Source: Silene conica (taxonomy: Eukaryota > Streptophyta > Magnoliopsida > Caryophyllales > Caryophyllaceae). From it: DNA of 64,000 nucleotides. Shown here piece by piece: positions 33,247-44,808 of this stretch. Location: contig CM055313.2 in NCBI GenBank assembly GCA_029255685.2, positions 71,464,641 to 71,528,640 on the forward strand. Reading direction: 5' to 3'. The translations under genes were made by a program, and so were the position numbers. Each line of letters begins with the position of its first letter. Positions within the stretch are counted from its first letter, which is position 1. Under the pieces are notes generated by a model. The model saw only the letters and a program-made list of their open reading frames with translations. It made no database searches and was not told where the DNA came from.

Positions 33247-33980
33247 GAACGATCTTCAGACCTAAACCAAATGAATAATAATGAACGTAGGAAGAGTCTA
33301 ATAAAAATGAACCCCGGGTTAGTAACTGTTAGGAGCCCCCAGGATTGGATGAGTTAGGGTCCCCCTCAAACCAAGCCACTGGCCATTTCAGTCTAACCTG
33401 ATTACCCTTGAGAGATGTAGAAAGTGGGTAGTATAGAATAAAGGAAAAGACCCAATTTATATTGTACTAACGTTTACGCAGAAAAGGAATGAGGTAAGAT
33501 ATGATGTGAAATATGGTTGGTAATCTATATTGTGAATCATGAGACTGATATTGACTGTGATTGAGATATGTATTACTTCAAGTATGGGGACATGAGTTTT
33601 TGAATATGAGTTGAAATATGAGTTTGAGTTGTATGGTGATACCGTGATAGGCATGATGCTTGGCCCACCAATGCTTGGCCCAACCCGATCTACACCACAC
33701 CCCAACCCGCATGGTGCTTGGCCCACCAATGCCTCTTGTCGAGCCGAGCCGGTTCCAGGCCATCACATACCTAATCCGCTCGGCCTTCCATCCTCTAGTG
33801 TGGGATCAGATTCACTCGGTCACTCCCCACCAACCCGGCCTGGCCCAGACCAACCCAATGTCGATCTCTATCCACAAGACCACAACGTATGTCTCTCCAA
33901 TCTAACGGTTGAAACAAGCACCCACAACTATCAAGCCAATGAAGATGCAACCACCAGATCCAACCGTTGAGTTCACCAAA
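33247..33980. other. Truncated retroelement leader, then a GC-richer unassigned segment
   Basis: The leader runs to about 33360 and then decays. 33655-33740 repeats TGCTTGGCCCACCAATGC in degenerate direct copies, in a GC-richer island (to about 33860) with Pro-rich chance frames on both strands. No domain was recognised. The following stretch is upstream of the IQD gene. Confidence 0.4.
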
Positions 33981-34309
33981 TAAAAGTAGACAGATAGAAA
34001 ACAATACAATATTATTATGTTTTTTCTGTGTTTAGTCGTTATAGTACAGGAGTTTCTACAGTAGTTACAGTTAAACCAGTGAGTCACTAAAACTTGAGGA
34101 ATTATCAACCTACTCTCCTCGTGATTCCCTCTCTCCTTTCTATCTTTTTCTTTCTTGATTTAATACCCCTTTTTAATTTATCTGTAACATTGTACTATAG
34201 ACGTGAACAACAATAATTAATGTTTAAATGTTATTTTTCTGACATTTTTGTTTTGTTTTGATTCTTTTGGTTTGCTTGATTTAGGGTTTGCAACTGCTGC
34301 ATTTGCTTG

Positions 34310-35799
34310 GTAAGTTATAGATCTATAACTTTGTTTAAAATTATTTCAATGCTCATGAAATTATAATGCAAAGCTTTCAAAGCTTTGTGCTTTATGATTA
34401 TCTGTAAAAGATTTGTTTTTTTTTTGTTTGTTTTGTTTTTGGGCTTTTTAATGTTGAGATTTTGAGGGAGAATTGGGAAAGTGTTGTAGGTAAATGGGTA
34501 TTTCATTTCAAGGTTTTTTGAAAGTGGGTTGTTGTTTGATTCGAGTTTGGGTAAATGTAAGCTGATCATGTACCATTTTAAGGTTAAGTTTGTATAGTTT
34601 TGTACCTTATGATTGTTAGTCAGTTAGTCCTTGTGTTGGTAAGATAATGTCAATGACGATGAATATGTTTCGGAGTTGTTGAGGCGAGGTTATGTGAGTC
34701 CCAGCAAGTTTATCTGACATAGTGGTGATGGTGGTTAGTTTGGAATGAAACTAGAGGTGTCAATTATTTCTCCGTAGGTAGGATTTCTTAGTTGTTCTAT
34801 ATTGCCAACTTTGTACACTTAGTATTAAGCCGGCGAGATTTTAATTATTTGACATGTTTGGAGTGTGAAGGGAGTTATTTGCTACTAATTGTGTTATTGT
34901 TGGGTTTTCCATCGTAGTGCGAGAAATATTCAATGAGTATATAGGTTGCACCCACCGTTTGACATACACGGTGCAAACATGAAAGGACATATCAGTTAGC
35001 TTGTGAAAGTTTATATCGTGTGACATAACTGCTTTAGGGAAGAATAACTAGAAAATTGTGTCATTATTACTGGTTTTTCCATTGTAATGCGGGAATTATT
35101 TGATGAGTATATAGGCTGCATCATTTGACAAACATGACGCTAACAGGACACTACGAAAGGACATATCAGTTAACTCGTAATAGTCTATATTGTGTGAGAT
35201 AACTGCGCAAAGATAAGGAAGTTTTTTAGGGAAGAATAACTAGAAAATGAACTAAAAATGTGATGAGAGTTATTCAATCTTCTGGAACAAAGGCGCACTT
35301 TAGTTTGAGGTAATGTAAATACATGACTACTCTATATTTCTTGGATGAAATACTGATACTGATCCACTGTATTTGAGGAGAATGCTTTTGAGTTTTGTTG
35401 TAAAGGTGCACAGAGGCTTGCTTTGTGTTCAGAGGTGTATTAGCCTTTTTTTCCTTTTCATAATGCACATGTTCAGATAAGGTGAAAGAGGCACCCCGGC
35501 CACCCCCTGTCGTGTCTCGCACTTAGCATCTGAGCTGTTTTGTAAAAGCACTTCAAAATGCCTTCGTCCAGTGTAAAACTCATTACAACGCGCAGTTGAA
35601 TTAAGAATACTAGCAAGCTGAATTTAAGGCCTAGCTTATGGAGTTTTGCTTGATTTCTGCTCTTTGCTAGAGAACTCGATTACCATCCTGTCTTATAATA
35701 GCTTCATCATTCTTGACTTTTATCCAAGAGCCTTCAATCATCAGTTTTAGCTATCTGTGCTTATTACCTATTAGCTTATTATAATCTACAACTATGCAG
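34310..35799 (+). other. Intron in the 5' UTR of the IQD gene
   Basis: Donor TTG|GTAAGT at 34310 and acceptor TATGCAG ending at 35799 bound a T-rich stretch with no coding frames of note. A leader exon would lie to the left, ending at 34309, and the ATG exon to the right. An imperfect direct repeat (GAGTATATAGGYTGCA... GAAAGGACATATCAGTTA) occurs at about 34936 and 35106. Long leader introns are frequent in plant IQD genes. The splice sites are inferred. Confidence 0.55.
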
Positions 35800-35836
35800 A
35801 ATCTGTGTGAAGGATTCTGATTCTGTCCTTTTGACA

Positions 35837-38800
35837 ATGAGGAAGTCACCAGGAAAGTGGATCAAGAATGTACTTTTCGGGAAGAAATCTTCCAAATCTA
35901 ACGTTGGTCAGGGCAAAGAGGTACTTGCCTCATTCTGTACTTGAGCTATGATATAATCTGGCAGTTGTTAGCCTTTTTTTTCTTTTCTTCTTTTTTATAA
36001 TTACTGCAGTTCTCACATGGACTACTTGATACGACACGATCTCAATTTTTAGAATGTCTATTAGCAATTGTCGTGAATAAATTAGGGGAGCCAGATTATT
36101 CCCATCATATTATTGTCGATCATTGGGCTCATAATAATCAGTTTGTGCAAGGAAATTTGAGCCTGAGACTAACTATTTGTTTTGGATGGAAGGGAAGGAA
36201 GGAGGGGAAGAAGAGGGCCAATTTCCCTTGTTCGGATAGCGGAATAGAGTTAGAGGAATATGGAGGGGGAGAGAAAATGTATCCTCCAATTTCCGTCCTT
36301 CAAGGAAAATTAAAGTCGTTTCAACTTTCAACATATAAAAGAGTCGGAGAGAAAACTTAGTCCATTCCTTCTCCCCTTTCCTTCCCTCCCCTTCCCTTCT
36401 CTTTCGGTATCAAAACTCACCCTAAAGGGACCTTTAGGCCTAATTGGTGAGAACTTCAGTTAAGTTGCTCCGCTTTTACATAGGCTTTTTGACTGAAAGA
36501 TTATAAGCAAAAAAACCTTTGAAGTTGGATGCTTGGACTTTAGCTTTATTACAATCGTTAAATTAGAAGTCCGATATATAGCCATGATAATTTCGAGCTC
36601 CAAAAGAGAGAAGTAATACCTACATATCATTGGCTTATAGGAGAATTGGGGAAGTAATTAATAATTATTAAGTTGGGGAAGAGGTGATTATGATAGAGCG
36701 AATATTTGAGAAGATCTAAGGGCATTAGGGATATACTCGTATTTTTCTTTTTGAATGTAGAAGTTAGAATCCTTGTATACGCCTGCTGTTTCCTGGACTT
36801 TGATGTATATAACTTCCATTTTCCATCACTTTGTCCCAGTTGGCATTTGAGCTCACAACTCTGTCATTAAAACCATATGTTTTCTTTTTGTTGACCGCCT
36901 TTGGTATATTATGTGATGTTGTGTATATTGTATTTGGTTTCTGCTCTCTTTTCTCTGATGCCACTTTACTTTTCACAGTTTCTTTGAGATAGTCTAAAGA
37001 ATTAGCTCTTTGTCAGTTACAAAGCTCCTTCCCTTAAGAAATTTAAAACTTGATTAGGGGAGGGAAGGAGGGAGGGGGAAGAGGAGGAGGAGGAAAATTT
37101 CCTCCCACATCTATATTGGAAGGATATAAATTTTTCTTGTAACAGAGGAGATGGATCCCTCCATTTCTCCGTTCCCTTCCGACCCAATTTAGTTTTCCAA
37201 CGAGGGAAATTTATCCCTTCATCCCCACTCCAACCCTTCAAATCCCCTAATCCAAACAAAGCCTTAAAAATTATTTTTTTCTTCTCTCCATCTTTTGTTG
37301 AATTTTATAACGAACTTTTACGTCAGCAATCTAGAAGTAGTCTTCTGGTTACTGCACTAGTACCTTCGTATTACAACATATGGAAAAATGGATATATTAA
37401 TGTAGTGCTAGTTTTGGCTGATCTTTGGCCTTATCTGTATGTTGCTTAATGTTTTATTTTTGTATTCTTATTTTTCTTCACCTTGATCAAAGAAACGTGC
37501 AAATGGGAAAGAGGTGCATGTTCGTGTGATGGCTCCTGAAGATGGTGTAGATGACAATATTCAGGAAGTACCTAGTGGTGGACTCGGTGCAATTCATGTG
37601 GATGAGCAGAAGTCAAGTTCCATGTATAGGGATGCTTCTTCTGCTCAGCAGAATCAAGAAATACCAGCACCTGTAGATCAAAATGCCGATGTGGAATTAG
37701 TAATGGAGTTAGATACTTCAACTGAGAGGATAGCCCAAGAAAAGGCTGCAACAAAGGCACAAGCTGCTTTTAGGGGTTACTTGGTAAGTTATGATGCTCC
37801 AATAAACATACTCAGAAATGATGTCGTTGTGTCACTTAGTGGCTCCTCTGATGTCTTTCCAGACTTATACACTTGTGCTGTCTTCTGAGTCGGATTTGTT
37901 TGAGAAATGTTCAAGAATGATGACTCCTCCATTCACTTGAATTCACTTCATTTGCTTTATGACCAATGTTTTACAAGATACGTGAGAGAATAATGAGACC
38001 CATACCCACATGGGAACTTTTCAAGTTATTTTTTACCTAAAAGAGAAATGTCGTAAATTGATTTTTAATGTTGGACAAAGATGAATATGGTGATTCCAAA
38101 TAAATGGAGGGCAATGCTATTTAATTTATCTCAAGTAAAATAAGGAATTGGGTTTCTTTTACCTTATCTCTTCAAGCTTTCTTCTTGATTTATCCTTTCA
38201 TATGAATGTTTCATATATCGGGATATGACACATGCCTGATAATCTATAGCTATGTCAAATGAATGATTTCCACCATTGGTAGCTTATACTCATTGCTCAT
38301 AATTTATTCTGTGAAGGCACGGCGTGCATTCAAGGCCCTGAAAGGCATTATAAGGCTTCAGGCTCTAATTCGTGGGCACTTGGTTAGAAGACAAGCTGTG
38401 TCAACCTTGTATTGTGTTATAGGAATTGTCAAGCTTCAAGCACTTGTACGTGGGTCAACGATTCGATGTTCTGATGCAGGGATTGAAGTGCAAAGAGTCT
38501 GCAGCGTGAATCCTCGGGTACTAATATTGTTGATTCAGTTTACCATGTTTTCTTGGTGTTCTAATACGAGCTCTTGTATCCAGGGTTGGTATTTCATGGT
38601 TGGCATCTAAATTCTAGGCATGATCTTTACACTGTTCCTGCCAATAAAGGCTTTCCCATTCTGGAATTTCATTTTTCTGAAGGTTAAAACGGATCTTGTC
38701 AATTCTACTTAAACCTCTTCTAGTGGGTATTATAAGATCATCGTAGTTGTATGTTCTATTAGCAACACTTAATTATGGTTGACGTCTTCAGTTAATGGCT

Positions 38801-41800
38801 CTTTTTTTTTCTTACTTATGGTCGGATCCTTTTCATGCACCTACTTAGGCTCCATGATAGTTCATTTATTTTTTCTATAAAGCCTGAATGCTATTTCTTC
38901 CGCTGTTTCTTTGGGCTAATGTTTCTTACTTCCAGGATGTGCATGGAGATGTCGTGTCTACTAGCACTGCAAGCTTGTCCGAGAATTCCTTTGTCAGAAA
39001 AGTAAGTTTGACATTCACCCTATAATTTTATAATTGTTTTGGTTTCTTTGAACAGCCAGGGAGTGAGCATGTAGGTAATAAGTATGGGTCATAACATTGA
39101 TACCATATGCAACGAGTGCACATAAACTTCAATGCCTAAAATTTACGGACAAGACTCATTCTCATAGGTTTCATACTAATATACCCTTCCATGCGCTCTG
39201 AGCCTCTGACAACCTGTTTGTGACCTAAATTCACCTCTTAAAACATAAACTATGCCAAATGACCCTTGGCACTAATTTATACATCAAAATTGAGCGAAAT
39301 GCCAAACCTGTTGCAACAAAGTTCAATTATATATTAGAGGACTTGTGCCTTGAAGGACCCAAGCACCCAACCGTCAGAAAGTCAGCTCGCAATTGTTTTC
39401 TGATATATGAAAATTTGAATATGACATTATTATAGGGGTCAGATGCCTAGAGAATAATGCAATACTCTCAAAGAAGATCATCTTTCACCGTATCTCTTTT
39501 TTATGAACTTACAAGTTACAACACGTGTTATGTTAAGTTGTAGGAGTTTGTCAATAGGATATTCTAGCCATATTTCTCTCGTTTCATTACACCTAATTGG
39601 ATGTGGACTAGTGTCTAGGTTATATTTGAACTTCTTGTAACTTGCATAAATAGGCATATGGGAATGTAAATAATGCAATTCACTTATCAATTCTCCAAAC
39701 CTATTGTTCTAATAGGATGAATGCAGCCATGTCCACGTGTGTAACTGTGTAAATAGTGTATTAACATTGAGGTTGTTTCCAGGTGACTCGTAATGATACT
39801 GTTTTCACAATTGTGTCTATCAACTGTTACTTTGCTTAATTCCTCAAATCTTGCATGCAATTCCATCAAATATTCGAGTAGAACAAAAATTTGATGCTAG
39901 AATATATCCTTTTGAACTTTAATGCATTCAAGTTTAAATACTACCATTGTATCTGTCTTGGTCGAGCTAAACTTTGCAGTTTCACAAATTGTTTGTAGAA
40001 TTTCAGTACATTATCATTTGGATCTGTTAAATTTTGTCTCCTTCTGACTTGTTATTGTCCTTGTAGCTTTTAGCTCCATCACCTGAAGGGATGCCTCTTC
40101 GAGTCCAATATGATGAAACAGATTCAAATTCAGTCGAAATATGGTTAGAAAGATGGTCGGCATCCTGCCCATGGAAACCAGTACCTCCACCAAAGAAAGC
40201 CAACTCGAAAGTCCAAAAAAAGCAGGGAAACTCACACGCTGCTGAGGGAGAAATCAGCAAGCCAAAACGTAGTATCAGAAAAGTTCCTGCCGCTTTCGAT
40301 AACGCATCATCTCAGCAAGCCTCTGAATTGGAGAAACCACGACGCAACCCAAAGAAAGTATCTAGCCATCCAGCAGATCCAGTCCAAGAAAATCCACAGA
40401 GTGAGCTTGAGAAGGTCAAACGGAGTCTGAGAAAGGTCCAGAATCCTGTAGTAACTGAAAGCTCCACTCCAGTTGTAGTAACTGAAAGCTCTACTCCAGC
40501 TGAAGTGACTGAAGGGCCTCCCCATAGTCAAGCGAAAACAATCACTTCGAATGTTCAGGAGGGTCCGAGTCCAGATGAGGTAAAAGTAAAACCAGTTGAG
40601 AGTATGAAGGAAGAAACTGTTTTTATTTTAAAGGAAGAGGTGATATCGGTTCCTAAAGAAAATGAGCAAGAAACTGATGAGGGTCCAAAAGAAACTAGCC
40701 AGTCTATGGAAACTTTTGGTGAGGAGATTACCAAGGTCAAATCAGAGTCGTCTGATGGCAATGAGAAAGATGAAAATACTCCTGTGCCGAATGGCGAGTT
40801 AAACAAGGCAATAGAATCCATGCCAAGTGAGAACCAAAAATCCGGTAGAAGAGCTTCCTTACCTGCAAAGCAGAATCATGTAGAGGATGGCTTGCAAAAT
40901 ACTACAAAACTTCCAAGCTATATGCAAGCAACTCAATCTGCCAAGGCGAAGTTGAGAGGACAAGGTTCTCCTAGACTTAGCCAAGATTCAGGCGAGAAGA
41001 ACAATGTCGTGCGGCGTCATTCATTACCTTCCCCAGCAAATGGAAAAGTTGGTTCTGGTTCACCAAGGACACCAAAAATACTTCAAGGCAGTGGAAAAGG
41101 GGGAAATAAAAGTGATAAATCTTTGCTGTCTTCTCGAGATGGAAATGGTAAGCTCTTTAATTACTTTTTGTCTGCTTCTTGATGTGATGGTGTAATGGCC
41201 ACTAGTCCCTACATAATTGAACCTGAACTATTGCCCTTACATCATTCACATACTCCCTTTCAAATTATATGTTCTAATTCTGACGTTTGGAGTTTGGACT
41301 GTGAAGTAGCAGTCTGCCAGTCTGTTAATGCAACTTTTGACCCAAGTTTCATTATAGGCTATCCGAAAGCATCTCCCCTGTGTTTTCAACATGGGGGTAC
41401 TGTTGCATTGTGCATACATCTAACGCCCTTATCTCGTCATAGAAAAAGTCTTAACAAATTTGGATAATGTTTTTAATTATTATCCACTGATGATAAATAA
41501 TGTAAATTCTTTTGTTTGTGATTTTAAAAAATAGCATTGTCGATATAACCCAAATCCGTAAAAGAGTTCTGTGTATTGCCAGTATACCTGTCATCAACTC
41601 CCTTTTGTGGTTAGCACGAGTGAGGATATTGACTATTCCTTGCTTTGGTATATGGTTGTCCAAGGAAATATGTTCCCTGATGTACACCTGTTTTTCTTTA
41701 ACTGCTATATGATCAGAAAATTATGCCAGTGCGTTTGTGCACTACACTGCTATTGTTTTGTAACAAGAAATTGGTATTAGGTTTGTCAGGGAAGACGACT

Positions 41801-41821
41801 AGCCAAGAATGGCGAAGATGA
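35837..41821 (+). CDS. IQD31: IQ67-domain (IQD) calmodulin-binding protein, six coding exons
   Basis: Exons 35837-35920, 37493-37783, 38317-38517, 38936-39001, 40067-41147 and 41781-41821 all have GT-AG borders and join in phase to 587 aa. The N terminus [20 protein letters not shown] is that of the IQD28-32 clade. The IQ67 domain (about residues 110-176) has three IQ-type repeats: [28 protein letters not shown] and [10 protein letters not shown]. The phase-0 intron inside the first repeat (RGYL|ARRA) is the family's conserved intron. WLERWS follows in exon 5, then a Lys/Glu-rich disordered region and a DUF4005-like block ([16 protein letters not shown]...SPRLS, about 496-520). The protein ends EWRR. 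IQDs bind calmodulin and act as scaffolds at microtubules, membrane or nucleus. The paralogue number is my best reading of clade and length, not proven. Confidence 0.93.
36160..36430. repeat. MITE relic in coding intron 1 of the IQD gene
   Basis: A G/A-rich left half (GGAAGGGAAGGAAGGAGGGG) is matched by a CT-rich right half (CCTTTCCTTCCCTCCCC), forming an imperfect inverted repeat. Same family as 27229-27420. Terminal bases are eroded. Confidence 0.5.
37050..37266. repeat. Second MITE relic in the same IQD intron
   Basis: GATTAGGGGAGGGAAGGAGG on the left and CCCCTAATCCAAACAAAGCC on the right are inverted partners of the same family. The left end is shortened relative to the right. It lies 230 bp before exon 2 without damaging the acceptor. 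Confidence 0.5.
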
Positions 41822-42130
41822 TGATATTATTTCAGGCATTTGTGATTAACGTGACCTCTATATGCTCAATACTTAGTGCGGCTCGTCAGAAGAATATGGT
41901 ATCAGTGTGGAATGTTTTTCTTGTGTAATCTGTGTGCGTCTTTGAGTGTTTGTATGTAAATTGCGGGGTTGAGTGTTTCCGCAGGAACTTTATTTTGTAA
42001 ACCTTGTTCAACTCTTATATCTTGATGTCGAAGATGGTTTAAGGCTGGTTTTGTATAGATCATAGATCCGTATTTATACTTGCGTTTTAGTTAATGATGC
42101 TCAGTGCCTCGGTGTAGGCGCTAATGGGGA
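41822..42130 (+). other. 3' UTR region of the IQD gene
   Basis: T-rich sequence after the TGA at 41819-41821, with TTTGTAA and TTGTATAG elements usual in plant 3' ends. The exact poly(A) site cannot be placed. 42130-42240 changes to CCTGACCTGCCCTGCC-type words, a hAT-like relic. Confidence 0.45.
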
Positions 42131-42240
42131 TTTTATTTAGAATTGGAAAAATAAACCCGACCTGACCTGCCCTGCCCAATAGTAACGCTGCATACCTGAC
42201 TGGGTGACTGGGTGTGATCTTAAGACATGCGAACAACATC

Positions 42241-42581
42241 ATCAAAATGATTAGACCTTTTTCTGATTAGACATATTTTGTCGTCCGTCTCTCAGATAAA
42301 CCATACATGTTGCTGAATGCTGAAACAATGTTGTTATATCATCACTCATCAGTAGCTGCTTACTTGCCCTTTGTTCCTGTTTGCTGGAACTCAAAATTCT
42401 AATTCCGTCACATGTTTCATGCCAATTACCAAATGATTAGTCGATGATGATGGCGATTTGGTGATGTTGATAGTCTAGTTTGATGAATGATAATCACTTA
42501 ATACATAAGCCACGCTTATTAACAGTGATATAAAGTAAGGTGAAAGTGTGAAACTCAAAAAATGGTTCCATTATTTATTTA
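42241..42581. other. Intergenic, nothing recognised
   Basis: AT-rich sequence without coding frames, inverted ends or repeats I can define. Confidence 0.4.
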
Positions 42582-43119
42582 GTATGTGTTTGGACCTGCT
42601 TTTCAACTGTTTTTTCAACCAAAGAAATAGAAGTTAGGTCAAACACTACTTTTTAAAAAACTAAAAATTAATTTTATTAAACAGAAATTCTAAAACTGAC
42701 ACCTAGAAACAGAAGTAGCAATTTGTTACTTCTGTTTCTGTTTTCACATTGCTCTTAAGTTATTTGAGCGCCAAAACCCAAAAAAAATACCGCCAAAACC
42801 CAAAAAAATACCGCCAAATACCAACTTTCGGATTTTTTTTTACCTTTTAGAAAATAAAATTGTCTGGTGTGAGGGTGAGTCTTAATAGATGTCGGAATTC
42901 TCGCGAGTTAATCCCGCTCTTTTGTACATCTATATATAATATATTTTAGCAAAATAAAAAAATTTGATAGAAACTAGTTAGGCCAAACACGATAAAACTG
43001 ATAAAAATAGTTTTTTAAAAATTTTGGCCAAACAGGACCAATTTTATCAAGAACTAGTTTTATAAAAACTCCTTTGCAGAAATAGAAATTCTTTTACATA
43101 AACAAGACCAAACATGCAC
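42582..43119. mobile_element. PIF/Harbinger-like MITE, 538 bp
   Basis: Ends GTATGTGTTTGGAC on the left and, inverted, GTGCATGTTTGGTC on the right, flanked by TTA on both sides (42579-42581 and 43120-43122), the 3-bp duplication of this superfamily. Inside, a short AAACCCAAAAAAAATACCGCC repeat appears twice. No transposase. Confidence 0.6.
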
Positions 43120-43128
43120 TTAATAAGT

Positions 43129-43308
43129 CTTGTTTGCGACGGGTCGTTATTTGTAACGGATATTTTGTGAGATAAAACGGGTAGAAAATGAGTTAGTGGA
43201 GAAAGTGGACCACATGAATAGGGTTGGAGAAAGAGAAAAAGTGGGTATTTTGTGAGAATAAACGGTATCCGTCACAAACTTGCGACGGATAGTGCCGTTG
43301 CAAATAAG
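43129..43308. mobile_element. Small MITE with CTTRTTTGCRACGG ends
   Basis: 180 bp with 14-bp inverted ends (two mismatches) and mirrored ACGGGT/ACGGAT words inside. No clear target duplication, so the class is open. It abuts the Harbinger-like MITE. Confidence 0.45.
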
Positions 43309-43899
43309 CATTTGTGTTATTTAAGTGCAGGTAGTTGTAATGCACTCAAAATTAAAAACATGCAGAAAAGCTGCAACACAAAATATACAACATTGACTAT
43401 TAAAGGGTCTCCCACTTTTTATTTTGTACGTAAATGCATCAATCATAGACATTTATTGTTACTTCTTCGACCATTTTTTCCTTATCTATAAAGCCACTTT
43501 AATCACTATTCTCTTCACATTCACACTTTCCTATGAAATTTGACTCTATAATTGGCTCACCAACTGCTCCTCTTCAAACAAATACGGAGTAACTCACTTA
43601 TTAGGTCATTTGTTTACCTTTGGTGTCTTGCACAAAGATCAAAGAAATAAGAGGGGATCATTTGTAAAAATTATATAATTAATATACGTGATCAAATTAC
43701 CTCATAACAAACTTTCGTTACTTCCTAATATAAAAATGTAAACAAATGACTGGGTCACCCTAAAATATACTTCCTCCATTCCAATCAATTCTATACATTT
43801 CACTTTTTGGGCATTATTCCTAAGTTAAGTGAATTTTCGACACAACTTTTAATATATAACATAAAAGATAGTCATGTGAGATCTTGTTTAAATTGTCTT

Positions 43900-44309
43900 T
43901 ATTAGGAATATTAATAATAGTTGGGCCTCAACCATCACCTTAAGGTTTTGGTTGAGATGGTTCATCTATCATGGTATCAGAGCCAGTGTGACGAAGGTCA
44001 CGGGTTCGAATCCTGACGACCTCAAAACCCCTCGAAAACTCACGAAGTGGAAACCCAGCACACGGTATGGGGGGCCTGTGCAAACTAACCACTCTTCAAG
44101 CCCAATGGGCATTCGAGTGAGGGAGCGTATTAGGAATATTAATAATAGTTGGGCCTCAACCATCACCTTAAGGTTTTGGTTGAGATGGTTCATCTATCAT
44201 ATTAGGAATATTAATAATAGTTGGGCCTCAACCATCACCTTAATAGTTGGGCCTCAACCAAAACCTTAAGGTGATGGTTGAGGCCCAACTATTATTAATA
44301 TTCCTAATA
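43900..44309 (+). mobile_element. TRIM-type small LTR retrotransposon with extra and inverted LTR copies
   Basis: A 72-bp LTR (43900-43971, TATTAGGAATATTAATAATA...CTATCA) is followed by a tRNA-iMet primer site, a 150-bp non-coding interior, a purine tract (GTGAGGGAGCG) and a second 72-bp LTR (44128-44199), identical by eye. A third, partial LTR (44200-44242) and an inverted LTR piece (44253-44309) follow. The outer duplication is GTCTT/ATCTT (43895-43899 and 44310-44314). No protein is encoded, so it depends on other retrotransposons. Confidence 0.88.
43972..43984 (+). promoter_or_regulatory. Primer binding site of the TRIM
   Basis: TGGTATCAGAGCC directly at the LTR end. A perfect pol III B-box-like word GGTTCGAATCC follows at about 44003-44013. 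Confidence 0.85.
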
Positions 44310-44545
44310 ATCTTACCGAGTACATTCTGAATATCAAAGTTTTATAATTTTTATCAATAGGTAGCTAAAGATATTAACAAAAGAAAACGGGTATTGGCAA
44401 ACGTGAATAAAGTAAATGTATAGAATTGATTGGAATGGAGGAAGTAATAGGTAAACAAACAAGTATGAAATAGCTGGATTTTACTAGTAAATTGTACTCA
44501 TATAAACTTGGAGATGTTGGAAAGAAAGTATTTGCATAATGTATA

Positions 44546-44806
44546 CTTCCTCCATTCCAATCAATTCTATACATTTCACTTTTTTCGCACTATTCATAAG
44601 TCGAGTGAATTTTCGACGCAACTTCTAATATATAACATAAAAGATAGTCACGTGAGATCTTGTTTAAATCGTCTTACCGAGTACATTTTGAATATCAAAA
44701 GTTTTATAATTTTTATCGATATATAACTAAAGATATTAACAAAAGAAAACGGGTATTGGCAAACGTGAATAAAGTAAATGTATAGAATTGATTGGAATGG
44801 AGGAAG
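44546..44806. mobile_element. Stowaway-type MITE (family S), intact, 261 bp
   Basis: Inverted ends CTTCCTCCATTCCAATCAAT and TA duplication (44544-44545, 44807-44808). The body matches the split copy 100 bp to the left, including the inner GAGATCTTGTTTAAATYGTC word into which the TRIM jumped in the sibling. Confidence 0.92.
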
Positions 44807-44808
44807 TA

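Larger units (their letters stand above)
43770..44444. mobile_element. Stowaway-type MITE (family S), interrupted by a TRIM
   Basis: Near-perfect inverted ends CTTCCTCCATTCCAATCAAT with TA on both sides (43768-43769 and 44445-44446). Without the 410-bp TRIM and its 5-bp duplication it is about 260 bp, like its sibling at 44546-44806. Confidence 0.9.

Noticed and set aside
33611..33970. Pro-rich frame of 119 codons with overlapping frames on both strands
   Set aside because: GC-richer segment containing degenerate TTGGCCCACC repeats. Open in several frames at once, typical of composition bias.
44003..44013. tRNA gene suggested by GGTTCGAATCC
   Set aside because: No cloverleaf or acceptor pairing is visible. 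The word lies inside a TRIM element next to its primer site.
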